Of a DNA stretch of 64,000 bases, positions 1-11,239 are shown piece after piece. Each line of letters starts with the position of its first letter. Position 1 is the first letter of the stretch. Where the stretch lies: positions 128,685,462-128,749,461 of the forward strand of contig CM051455.1 of NCBI GenBank assembly GCA_028274465.1, read 5' to 3'. The notes under the pieces are model-generated. The model was not told the DNA's origin, made no database searches, and was given only the letters and a program-made list of their open reading frames with translations. The DNA is from Plantago ovata (lineage: Eukaryota; Streptophyta; Magnoliopsida; Lamiales; Plantaginaceae). The translations under genes and the position numbers were made by a program.

Positions 1-584
1 GCTTCAAAACTTTGATGATACTCAGAGTCCAGAGAAGTTTAATAAGTCAATGCAGTATAATGATAAAGTAAGAGATGAATAGTGTTGTCGTTGCTGTACT
101 AAATAAAATGGTTGATGGTCTTGCTTTATCTGTACCAAGATGGCAAGATTGTGACTGTATTTGAAGTCTTGATATCGACAGAGCTGGAGTGCTTGTAACG
201 GTTTTAACTTACAGTATGTTGTTTTAAGAAGAGAAGTAATTTAATGGTTGTTTGTTGAAATTGTTAAAAGTTACTCTCTCGTTCCATAATAAACTTACAC
301 AATTACTTTCTCTCGAATAAGAATCAATAATAAAATATTAGTTTGTATGGTGTATTGTATGAGAGAGAATGTATAATTAATGATACTTGATAAAATAGTA
401 AAGATAAATAAAAGCCCTCTGTCGTTTGTTCCAGTCGGGGACTTATCGAAAAATTCAAATCTTCCACCTTAAGAAGAAGGGGTTGGTGAGTGGGGTAAAA
501 ACTTTTATTTTTTGTTAGGAAAATTATAATGCAACCAAAAAAAAAGAAAGTTATGAATTTTAAATGGAATAGAGGGAGTACATC
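1..584. other. AT-rich intergenic sequence
   Basis: No coding region is supported here. Around 275-330 there is a Stowaway-like word (a run resembling ctctcgttccataataaa), which may be the head of a degraded MITE, but I cannot find its partner end. Confidence 0.4.
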
Positions 585-757
585 TGTAACGCCCAGAAAT
601 TCAGAAGATTAAAGGAGTTGATAACGATACTCATGTCAACAAGGTGCACCTTTTTTCCGGGAATCCACCTAGAAGAACTTTTCCGGAGAGCAGTCGAGGA
701 GTAACCGCGCCGGCCCAAAGAGTTGGGCTTCGGTCGATTAGTGGCCGGGGCGTTACA
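585..757 (+). mobile_element. Cassandra-type TRIM solo LTR, internally deleted
   Basis: The element starts TGTAACG and ends CGTTACA, and is flanked on both sides by the 5-bp direct repeat ACATC (580-584 and 758-762), the signature of LTR integration. Internal words (caacaaggtgcacc, ttcacctagaagaactt-like, cggagagca, gagtaaccgcgccgg) match the second copy at 6.6-6.9 kb, which carries a 5S rRNA-like block. Cassandra TRIMs are small non-autonomous LTR elements whose LTRs carry a 5S rRNA-derived region. This 173-bp copy lacks the 5S block and is much shorter than the copy near 6.6 kb, so it is a deleted solo LTR. Superfamily assignment rests on recall of Cassandra consensus words. Confidence 0.75.
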
Positions 758-777
758 ACATCAATGTTTTTATATTA

Positions 778-1003
778 TACTTTATCCGTTTCATTAATAA
801 CTTCCTAAGAGGACTATTCATCGCGACCTTTGACCACGTATACGTCCTAAAATACATTAGAGAAAAATATAATAAAAAAATATTATGAATTAAATGGAGT
901 ATATTTTCATAATCAATATTTAAGTTATATTGATAAAGTTTAATTTAAAAGTTATACGTAGTTAAAGTTCACGATGAAAGTTATTAATGAAACGGAGGAA
1001 GTA
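778..1003. mobile_element. Stowaway-like MITE (copy 1)
   Basis: Terminal inverted repeats start tactttatccgtttcatta on the left and end taatgaaacggaggaagta on the right. Subterminal sequence (gactattcatcgcgacctt, then gaccacgtata) is repeated almost identically at 21.3 kb. The CTCCCTCCGT-like ends and AT-rich core are typical of Tc1/mariner-derived Stowaway MITEs, which duplicate TA on insertion. Confidence 0.7.
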
Positions 1004-1162
1004 ACAAAGAAAAACAAATTAAAATTAAGGTAAGTTGTTTATGTAATTTGTCGGTTTATAAGAGGGATTTACCACGGAAAACGATTTAACTGATGATATT
1101 TGTTCTGTCTTGCTATTCCAGTTTCTGTTTGGGTGGCCCATGAAATTTTGGGGGAAGAAAAT

Positions 1163-3708
1163 ATGGAGTCACTGGGTTCGAAATTTCTGATTCCATCATC
1201 AACTCACTGGATAAAATCTTCCCTTCAGATCAAACCAGCTACTACATGTCGTAATTTTCGCTATTTTCCCTTTATTCTCCATGCCAAGAAATCAACTTAT
1301 CAAGGTACTAATATTTTATTCACTTTTCAATTTTCTTGTTTCCTAGTTTTATTGATTAGCCTACTTCATATGTGCATGAGAGATAGCAAAAGGGAATCAT
1401 AAAATTAGGGTTACCTGTAAAAAGATTTGCTGTGCTACCAAATTGAGCTGTAGGTTTTAAGGAAATTAGCCTTAGTTTTCATTTCAGCTATTGCTTATTG
1501 GTTACTATTCTGTATTTGGGGTTGGATAGAGAATTTTGTTGTGCTTTTTTTGATTTAAAGGATTTCTCAAATATTATTCATTTATTTGATAGCTACTCAA
1601 CATTCTGTTATTTCTAAAGCTACTATGCTTAGGTAACGGTAGGTTTTACAACGATCAATGAAATTCAAGAAGTTGATTTCTATTCTGGAATATGTCCAAG
1701 ATTGAGGCATGGTAGCAGGAGTGTGCTTCTTAATTGGTAGTTGAGTTTGGACTATTTTCTTCTGTTGCTTTTGTAGAGAGGAAGGAAATATCAGTATTGG
1801 ATATGCAATCGATCTGCGTGATATGTTGCACTTCTTTGCCTGAGATGGAATAATAATATATAGGCTCTAATATGTCTGTATTTTTACTAATGGTGCTGAG
1901 GGTCTCCTGTAGATTTTCAGGAATATGCAAAACCCGCGAAACTCTTACCTGCATCGAAAGTGAAACTATGGACGGATGCTTCCAATCAGAGCGTGTCCAC
2001 TTCTGCTATACTTGGCAGATACGAGTGCTTGTACAAAGTAAGGCTACAAACAAGTAACATTTCTGGGTCAAGTCTCACAGACATGAATGCTGGAGTTCTA
2101 CTGTGTTTAATTGACGAGAACGGATCGTCAATTTTGCAACGGTTACCTTCTACGTCAGTTGATGAAGACAAGGTGATGTGTGATACATTGCATTTTCAAA
2201 GAGGTGGTATCGACGAGTTTTCTTTTGAGGGACCTGCACTTGGAAGAATTGTAGCGGTCTGGATCAGCTTGGAATCAGGTTAATACAAGTTACATAGAAC
2301 ATGTGTTTCCTGGATCTGTGGATGCATGGATTACTACTGTCATATGTGGCTTTTTCCAAATATTGCAAATGAAAAATCACAGAATATGAAGATGAAGATG
2401 GCCAAGTATAATCTTGATACTAAAAAAAAAAAAGAAAAACCTTTCCATATGAATTTTCAAAGAGTTATTATTTCCAAATAAAGAAGCAAAATATAAGAGT
2501 AGTTTCTTCTTAAAGTTGATTTTATTCATGTTTAATTGTTTATGCTGATTTTTATCAAGAACTAAACACTGAAACTTCTCCTTTTGTGTAGCTTTAAATT
2601 GCTTCTCCGTCACACTATTGACTTTTGCTTGAAATCAATTTTGTTCCAGTTTTAACCTATTGGTGGTTGTATTTGTTATTGTGGTTGACAGCAGGTAGTG
2701 GTCAAAGTTAAGTTTTGGTAAATCAGCATCTTCGACTGCAGAAATACGGGAATTATAGGGATGATAAATTTAAAATAGGCTTAGAATCATTAGAATTTTC
2801 ATTCAAAGCATCTCCTTCCTAATTCCTACATCTGCTCAGTTCTACTACTCATACTATAGTGTAGCAGTTCTCTAAATTTGTCTGTCTTGAAACACTCCAG
2901 CAGATTGAAAAATAGAAAAACGCGAAGATGCGACTATCCTGTATAGATAGTAGTTTGGCAAAGACACTAAAAATGAAATTTTTATGCCCTTCATGTTCTG
3001 AATGCAGGTCAATGGAGAATGGGAGGGCTAAGTTTGAGTGTTATCAATCACAGTCGACTGTCATCTGCTGATATTAACCAAGAGAACAAACAGCAAGCTG
3101 GACTATGCTACAACTTTGAGGTTGAGGATATCTTGCTTGGGGAGAACAGTGAAACTTCTATGACGGAACTCAAACCTTATTCGGTTACTTCACTCTCTGA
3201 GGATGATTTGACCTTCTCTAATGAGAGATCTTCGAATGGATCATTTGGTAGTTATCTCCAATCAAACGAAGAAAGCATGAAGGAATATGCAGACCTGAAG
3301 TTCTCTTTATTATTTTACGATTCGATGCTTATCCTGGCTGGCTCCTCAATCACATCATTTCTCACTGGTGAAAGTGCTTTGTATTCTTTCCTTACTGGAG
3401 GAATGTGTGGATTTCTGTACCTGTTATTGTTGCAAAAATCTGTTGATGGACTACCAGCAAAGGAACTCATTCCAAGTGAGGAAAATGAAGGCTTCGGTCT
3501 TGGGAAATTGAAGGGTCCTGTTTCAAGCCTAGTATTGGCTTTTGCTTTCGCCGTCATAACACTGAAATATGCTTCTGGGGAGGATTCTGTTAAGCTGACA
3601 TCGAAAGACCTTGTGTTTGGGATGATGGGTTTTCTGCTGTGTAAAGTGTCTGTTGTTTTGTCTGCATTTAAACCATTGCCGTTTGGTTTCAAGGATAACA
3701 GTGAGTAG
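1163..3708 (+). CDS. predicted plastid membrane protein of unknown function (PLAT-like N-terminal domain)
   Basis: I infer three exons: 1163-1304, 1913-2278 and 3008-3708. Both joins are phase 1 and use GT-AG borders, giving about 402 residues with stop TAG. The ATG at 1163 is chosen because the protein then begins with a Ser/Thr/Lys-rich stretch resembling a chloroplast transit peptide; an in-frame extension reaches 1100. Exon 2 and the start of exon 3 form a beta-rich region (LWTDAS, YKVRL, VWISLES, GQWRMGG) reminiscent of PLAT/LH2 or DUF7755-type plant domains. The C-terminal part holds about four hydrophobic helices (roughly residues 268-390), separated by a short acidic loop. I do not know its function. 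Homologues of this layout are, as far as I recall, uncharacterised plant proteins. The exon structure is inferred from reading frame and splice sites only. Confidence 0.72.
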
Positions 3709-4203
3709 TTGAAATATATGTACATAGAATCCTTGTAAAGTTGACTAAGTTATGGATGTATATATACCACAGAAAAAATCCGAATAAGTTTGTCTGTCTT
3801 GCTGTGTTTTTTTAGCTTTGGACTGCAGTAAACTGAAGATATTTCCTTTTGTTTGTTTTTAGTGAGATTGAGTTTAGCAATGGATTGACTAATTGAGATG
3901 GTGTTCGGGGCTGTTCGACCAGAAGATTTTCGAATTTGATTTGTGAACATATACATGAAGTGATTGTTCTAGAGTTTGCCCCAAACGAAATTCTTTGAGA
4001 TCTATTGGCCTGTGTTGTTGGTGATTAGAAGTAAAACTGGGTTTACTACTACTACTAGTAGTTAGGCAAGAAGAGGGAAAACCAAGGAGCTACCATAGAA
4101 ACTTCAAATTTGAGCTATCAAGGTCCAAGTGAGTACATTGGAAGCAAAGAAAAGATGCAGTTGTAAGTTTTAACCTTCAAAAACAGAATAAGAATCTTAG
4201 TTA
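3709..4203. other. 3' flank of the membrane-protein gene
   Basis: AT-rich sequence downstream of the stop codon, presumably 3' UTR at first. No other gene is visible before the tRNA. Confidence 0.4.
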
Positions 4204-4275
4204 TGCGTTTGCCGGGAGTCGAACCCGGGTCTATTGCTTGGAAGGCAATTATCCTAACCGTTGGACTACAAACGC
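4204..4275 (-). tRNA. trnG-UCC (nuclear): tRNA-Gly (anticodon UCC)
   Basis: On the minus strand the sequence folds as a 72-nt tRNA: acceptor GCGTTTG paired with CAAACGC, discriminator A, D-arm with AACGGTTA, anticodon stem TTGC/GCAA around loop CTTCCAA (anticodon TCC, with U33 present), and T-arm CCGGGTTCGACTCCCGG. Internal promoter boxes A and B are intact. It matches the nuclear tRNA-Gly(UCC) of plants as I remember it, with a compensated acceptor-stem variant (TTTG against CAAA). A T-run suited to Pol III termination is not sharply defined downstream. Confidence 0.93.
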
Positions 4276-5419
4276 TGTTGTTGTAACATCTTGTACTTTC
4301 AACTTCAACACAAATATTAGGATCTGGACTCGATATGTAAGTCGGATATTTATTCACATGTTCTTTAAGTCGTGTTTCGTATTCTGCATATTTATTGGTT
4401 TTGACTTGTTGAGCTCTAAATTACCCATTATTTACTACTCCAGCAATAACCATCTTCCAAGTCTTCCCTTAACCCTCCTCAAGGGATGATGATGATGATC
4501 AAATTTTAATATGCAAGCTTAATTATACCAATCTCTATCAATTGCATCATTAGTTGAAAACTTGAAATGTGTCAATCCATTACTAGTTGCACATAGTTTA
4601 TAATTGTAAAGATGGGTGGCAATGGTGTTGTATAATGAGCCAAAAATTTCTTTCTATTACTTTGTTGCTACTTGCAAGTGTGTTACGTACGATCAGATTC
4701 GATAAAAAAAACTCACATTTGGACAACTTGAGCCTTTTGAGTTTATGTCATTATCTTCGATTACAAAGTAGTAGCATTTTGTGTCTAAACAACATTATTC
4801 GTTCACAACACAAGGAGATAAAAATAATTCGATAGGATTGAGAACGAGAAATTAAAAGACACAAATATACAAAGAGCTAGAACCCAAAAAAGTTCAGTGT
4901 GTAAGTTTAAACAATCAAATATAAAAACTTTGTTGGCTTCTATAACTCAGGAATTCGATTCAGGAGTAGCGGAGTAGTGCTGAATCTAGTTGATTGGAGT
5001 CGACTAGTGATTATAGTTTGTGGAATCGAAGTTTTGCGGGTCAACAACATTATATTGGCGCACGAAGTCGAAGACTATTGGGTTTTTGGTTGTTCGTGTT
5101 TTTTTTTTTTTGTCACTTGTGTAGTGCCAAAGCCGAGTATATTTTTTTATATAAATGGGGTTCAATGATACTTCTGGTTGGAATTTTAGCTAAAATTAAG
5201 TGTCCTTTGTTCATAACTTTGTACCTCATCCAATGGGACTTCGTACCTCAACCAAAGGGGGCTCACACGTCGAAAACGGAGGTTTCTCGAATGTGTATGA
5301 ATCTACTATAGTAGTAGAAGACACTTGAGAAAGAATTACTAAATTTCCTTTTGTGGTGAAAGAGTAATTGAAACTCAAAGTGTGTTGGTTGATACATTAT
5401 ATGAAATACCAAAGGTTGG
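4276..5419. other. intergenic sequence without recognisable genes
   Basis: AT-rich sequence with short open frames but no domain, splice-supported gene or repeat that I can name. Confidence 0.4.
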
Positions 5420-6168
5420 TGTTGGGAGATATCCCACATAGCTAAAGTTGAGGAGTGAACTAAATAATATGGCATGGAATGGCTTAGGGGTCGAACCCCT
5501 TGGGGTACCCATGCTTTTGGAAGGGGGAGGAGCTAGATGGCTCCTCGGTTCATCCGAACGCACCTGCCTAGAGCTAGGCCTCGGGTCGAGGGTTTGTGGG
5601 TCATGTGCTTGGGCTAAGGCTAGCTAGTGGTGGATATATCTTTTTGGGCCAAATACTAACTTTCTAATTTGGGTCCAATTAGAAAGCCCAACGGGTGGTC
5701 CAGTATGCGAACGGATCGAATTTTCGCTCCAGAAAATTCTTATCGATCCGTTTAAACAGGCGCAACACTTCGCTGAAAGATTGAGTCTTTCTGTTCGCAT
5801 CTGAAGTGTTGTATTGTTTTGTTTTTGTGTCTGTTTGATTGCACCACTTCGCTGCTATAAATGTTTCCCTCCAGGATTGAAAATACACAGCAATTTGCAA
5901 TCTCTCCTTCTTCTTTATATCTCCAGAAAAGCAAAGCTTTTCATATTGTAGTAGTCCACAAGAGTTCGTATATTCCAGTACTTGTTATACGTTCTCACCT
6001 GCACTTCTATCTTGGGAGACTATTCGACGGATTCTGTAAGTACCAAGTGCAAGACGAATAAGGTCTTAAGGACAGAGTGCTACGCTCGGCTCTGCAGTTC
6101 TATTTCTTTCGATTTCCGTCTATTTCCAAATTCTCATATTGATACTATTCTGCATACACTACCCAACA
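5420..6168 (+). mobile_element. probable solo LTR
   Basis: The segment starts TGTTGGGAGATATCCCACAT and ends TACCCAACA, so its ends form a TGTTGGG/CCCAACA inverted pair as in plant LTRs. A TATA-like word (gctataaatg, about 5853) lies in the second half, as expected for an LTR promoter. I could not find a matching target-site duplication. The right end abuts a MITE, which may have disturbed the junction. No protease, RT or integrase coding sequence is adjacent. Confidence 0.5.
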
Positions 6169-6429
6169 CTTCTTCCCTCTCATTTGAAATTTTTTATTTG
6201 GTATATATTGACTTTTTAAGGCTCTGTTTGACCTCGTATTAATTCTAAATCATACCAAAAATATAATTTACGAAGTTATATTATGGTAGCTAGTATAATA
6301 ATTATACTACGATGATATAACTTCGTAAATTTTTTTTCCGGTATGATTTAGTAGTAATACGAGGTCAAATGAAATCTTAAAAAGGTCAACATATACCAAA
6401 TGAGAAATTTCAAATGAGATGGAGAAAGT
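6169..6429. mobile_element. palindromic MITE
   Basis: Left and right halves are long inverted copies: ctcatttgaaatttttta, then tttggtatatattgacttttt, on the left. These are mirrored on the right by aaaaaggtcaacatataccaa and aaatttcaaatgagatgg. The inner arms also pair (gacctcgtattaa against ttaa-like tacgaggtc). The whole element could fold into one hairpin, typical of Stowaway-like elements. The exact ends are uncertain by a few bases. Confidence 0.65.
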
Positions 6430-6576
6430 ATATAGTATGTGTTAAAATTACACTATTAAAGTAAGTGTAGTTTGAGAAAAAAAAAAACTATAAAACCTCA
6501 AGAGCGTAAAGCGGGATGAGGAAATCGGGTTTGAGGATAAGTTTAGTGGATGTTAATGGGTTGGTTGAGTGTGGCA

Positions 6577-6888
6577 TGTTAAAGTGTTTCACATGATCAC
6601 TGGGGTGAGGGAAATGGGTTGAGAACGCTAATTATACCAACAAGGTGCATCTTTCTTTTCAGTAATTCACCTAGAATAATTTCAGAGTTAAGCGTGCTTG
6701 CTCTGGAGCAATTCTAGGATGGGTGTCCAATTGGGAAGTTCCACATGCGCGCACGAGTGAGGACAATGTGCGCGAATTAGAACATGTGTTGGTCTGTGGG
6801 GCCAACATATCACCCGGAGAGCACCCATGAGTAACCTCGCCGACCCGTTAGACCGGGTCTCGGACCATTAGTGGGTCGGATCGTTACA
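6577..6888 (+). mobile_element. Cassandra-type TRIM LTR with 5S rRNA-like domain
   Basis: Positions 6685-6740 read gagttaagcgtgcttg, gagcaattctaggatgggtg and ttgggaagttcc. These closely follow the internal-promoter half of plant 5S rRNA (gttaagcgtgcttg, tactaggatgggtgacc, tgggaagtcc). Downstream words such as cgcgcacgagtgaggacaa and tgttggtctgtggggcc are Cassandra-like, and the element ends CGTTACA like the copy at 585-757. The 5' boundary is unclear, because a clean TGTAACG start is missing, and I see no target-site duplication, so this is a degraded LTR. Confidence 0.7.
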
Positions 6889-7157
6889 TAAGGTCGGTAG
6901 CTATTGCATTTGATACAATATGAAAGAGCTCATAGCCTAAGTTGATACAATTGATAAGACCACTCGCTCATAGCTCATGACTGGTCTTATCAATGGAGAG
7001 CTTGAAAGCTTCAAAGGAACATTGTGCGGTCATGTGGAGGATTGATTTAGAGATAGGGATGAGAAGATGACTATTAATTGATTTAGGGTGAGAGTTTGAA
7101 AATTAGGTATGGAGTTGATTTAACGAATGTGTTATGATTATCTCTACTATCCAGCCA

Positions 7158-9177
7158 CGTAATATATGGGACATGAGTTAGTTATTTAACATTATCAAAT
7201 ATCAGAAGACCAATTTCAAACAACATTAGAAGCAATTTGTGGTAACTATCAACACATATAATAATTTTAACGCGGTAGTAAAGTGGATGCAATGCTATAC
7301 TGAAACTACAAATGAAGTTGTATTCAACAATGCAGTCTAGCATTTGTGAATTGGAGAAATTACAATAGATCAAAGTCGACCATGAGAACAGTATGATATC
7401 TAGTGAATAATTATATAATACTAGGTCAAAACTTAAAGGACGAAATAGAGGTAAATTAATGTTAATAATGCTCGATAGTATTGTTGATTTCAATTTCCTT
7501 AATAGACAGTTAGCTAGGTCGCAAGTAGTTCACAATAATTGGAGTCGATAGGGTTGTCAGTTGTTATATAAAAGGGAAGACATTGGCAGTACTCGGTTGT
7601 TATATGAAAGAAATTAAAACACATGAACATAGACGGATAGAGACGATTTGTATATTGTGCTGATTGAGAGAGATAAGGAGGGAGGGTGAGAGAGAGACCA
7701 CACACAGAAAGGAGTATTGGGTGAATTTTATTAACCAGGACCTGCCAAGCGAGCACACCCGACATGGCAAAGTCTCTCACACCTTATACTATCACTATCT
7801 CTCTTAGGGACCTGCCAAGCGAGCGCACCCGACATGGCAAAGGTATCTCTCACCTTATACTGTCACCATTACGGTTAATGACCTTCCAAATGAGCGTACC
7901 CGTCATGGTACACCTTATACTATCATTGTTTCTCTTACAAAATCACCTTACCTCCTCACACACCATTCTACTATTCTGTTATAGTATTGTGTCAACAAGA
8001 TGGTGTAAAACCATACAAAAGATCAAGGGTTCAGTATATTGCAAACCATAAAAAACCTGCCAACGAGAATTATATATTGTTCAAAGAGATTCAGTCTCTC
8101 CTTCCACCGAGCTTTGATGAACAACAATAGATCAGGTATCAAAAGATATATGGTACAATCTGATCGGATCATATGCCCCAAAAATCTGAGGAATAAAATC
8201 ATAAGAGAATTAATAAGAGCCAAATCAACACTTGAGAAAAGCTAAATCCAATCTATTGCCCCCGACAATTATTCAACTTATAAACAATCTTGTAAATCGT
8301 CAAAAATTGCCAACATTTAACTAATCAAATAAGCGTAGGAAAAATACTTACCGAAGCCCTATGAACAACCAACATACATATAGATTCTATCAATACCAAA
8401 TTTTATCTGCACAAAAAATTAAAAATAAAAAAAATAAAAAAAAATTGATAAGGTAACCGGGTAGGCCGATATCAACCGGCAAAGCATTATATACATGAAA
8501 TAATCATATCCAATCGAACTCACCTCAACATATCCTGCAAATAATTAACAACAACAAAACGAATGAGTACTTGCACAATGCAACTCCTGTAAACCAAACA
8601 AAACAATTAAATATGCGGAAAAAAAATACATTAACCAATAGAAGCATCCTAGATGAAAATAAATTACCATTAGAACCAGCTCAGGCAATATAGAAGAATC
8701 TTCCAAATAACCGCATCAGATCTGTATAGACACATCAATTTGAATCCCCAGAAGCTAATCGGCTAATTAGCTGATTATATAATTGGGCAAAATAGCTGGA
8801 AGGAACCATCTAACTGGCGATGCACCTAATTGTCATTTTGTCTTGTACTAGTATATACTAGTAATACAAATGCACAAGCACATCTATACATTGAGCCTTT
8901 GTATAAAGCAAACTAGCAAATGGGAGCCCATTCCATCTAACATATAATCAAGAACCAAACAACATATACAATACTTGTGAGTATGTATATCGTAATGCAT
9001 AAATAATATTAAAATTTACAATTCAGGTAAAAAATGAGATGAAAAATAATGGTCAATAAGACAACTTCTTAGTAGTGTAATAATATAACCATAGAGCAAT
9101 CTCAAGACTATATGCTTTTAGACATGACAATTTTGTTCAACCTTATTTCCAGACCAATTGTTATCTCTTCTGACCAG
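7158..9177 (+). repeat. left-arm unit L1 of the inverted repeat
   Basis: The unit starts at the word taatatatgggacatgag and contains, in order, gcggtagtaaagtggatgca, aggtcgcaagtagttcac, a block of ~70-bp tandem repeats (about 7739-7940), a tttgatgaacaacaatagat block, and a region with atcatatccaatcgaactc. The same order recurs in L2 and L3 and, reversed, in the right arm. Confidence 0.75.
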
Positions 9178-11239
9178 TCTTGTAATATATGGGACAAGAG
9201 CTAGTTATTCATCTAACAATATAAGAAACAATTTGTGTAACTATCAATTCAGATAATAATTTTAATGCGGTAGTAAAGTGGATGCAATACTATACTATAC
9301 TGAAACTACTAATGAAGTTGTATCCAATAATGAAGTCTAGCATTTGTGAATTGGAGAAGTTACAATAGATCTAAGTCGACCATGCGAACAATATGATACT
9401 TGGTGAATAATTATATAATATTGGGAAAAAAACAAAGCACGAAATAGTGGTACATGATTGATGTTAATAATTCTCGACAATATTGTTGATTTCAATTTCC
9501 CTGATAGACAGTTAGTTAGGTCGCAAGTAGTTCACAGTAATTGAAGTTGATCGGGTTGTCAGTTATTATATGAAAGGGAACACATTCGCAGTACTCGGTT
9601 GTTGCATGAAAGAAAATACATGCACATAGACGGAAAGAGACGATTTGTATATTGTACAGATTGAGAGAGAGATGGAGGGAGGATGAGAGAGAGAGACCAC
9701 ACTTAAAAGGGAGAGCTGGGAAAATCTCCATGCCAACTCCCTCCTAAAACAAAAATTTATAAATTTTATTAACCGGGATCTGCCAAGCGAGCTCACCCAT
9801 CATGGCAAAGGTCACACTCACCTTATACAATCACTATCTCTCTTAGGACCTGCCAAGCGAGCGCACCCGACATGGCAAAGGTCTCTCACACCTTATACTA
9901 TCACTATCTTTCTTAGGGACCTGCCAAGCGAGTCCACCGTCGTGGCAAAGGTCACTCACACCTTATGCTAACACTATTTCTTTTACAATATCATCTTACC
10001 CATTCACACAACATTCTACTATTCTAATATAGTATTGTCTTAACAAGACAGTATAAAACCATACCAAAATTCAAGGGTCCAGTATGTTGCAAACCAGCAA
10101 AAATCTGCCATCAAGGATTATATCATGTCCAAAGAGATTCTATTTCTCCTTCCATCGAGCTTTGATGAACAACAATAGATTAGATATCAAGAGATATATG
10201 GTAGTATATGCTCGCATCATATGCCCCAAAAATCTGAGGAAGAAAACCGTACAGAAAATTAACAAGAGCCAAATCAGCACTTGAGAAAAGATAAATCCAA
10301 TCTATTTCCCCCAACGATTAATCAATCCATAAACAATCTTGTAAATCAGCAAAAATTACCAACATTTAACAAATCGAATAAGCGTAGGAAAAAAATCTTA
10401 CCAAAAACCTAAGAACAACCAACAAACTTATAGATTCTATCAATTCCAAATTTGATCTGCACAAATAAAAAATAAAATCAAATATCGATAAGGTAACAAG
10501 CTGGGTCGATATCAACTAGCAAAGCATTATATATACAGGAAATAATCATATCCAATCGAACTCACCTCGAAATAACCTAGAAATAATTAACAACAAAAAC
10601 CGAGTACTTGCACAATGCAACTCCAGTAAACCAAACAAAACAATTAGGAATGATAGTTATATAAACAAATATGCAGAAAAAATCATTATAACCAATAGAA
10701 GCAGCCTCGATGAAAATAAATTACCATTAGAACCAGCTCAGGCAATATAGAAGAATCTTCCCAATAACCGCATCAGATTTGTACAGACACATCAATTTGT
10801 ATCACTAGAAGTTAATCGGCTAATTAGCTAACTATATAAAAGGAAAAATAGCTGGAAGGAACCACCTAAGTGGCGATGCACCTAATTGTCATTCTGTCTT
10901 GTACTAGTATACTAGTAATACAAATGCACATGCACATCTATACATTAGGGCTTTCTATAAAGCAAACTAGCAAACGGGAACCCATCACATGCATCTAACA
11001 TATAATCAAGAACCAAAAAACACATACACTACTGGTGAGTATGTACATCGTATAATGCATAAATAATATTAAGAATTTAGAATTCATGCGGATGATTAAG
11101 ACGAAAAATAATTGTCAATTAGACAACTTCTTAGTAGTGTAATAATATAATCATAGAGAAATATCAAAGCTTTATGCTTTTAGACAGGACAATTTTGTTT
11201 AACCTTATTTCCAGACCAATTGTTATCTCTTATGTCCAG
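9178..11239 (+). repeat. left-arm unit L2 of the inverted repeat
   Basis: A second direct copy in the same order as L1, with scattered substitutions and small indels. The tandem-repeat block lies at about 9778-9975. L1 and L2 differ more from each other than the inner left and right arms do, by eye. Confidence 0.75.

Noticed and set aside
7739..7940. CRISPR-like appearance of evenly spaced repeats
   Set aside because: The repeats are direct tandem units without unique spacers, in a plant genome; no cas genes.
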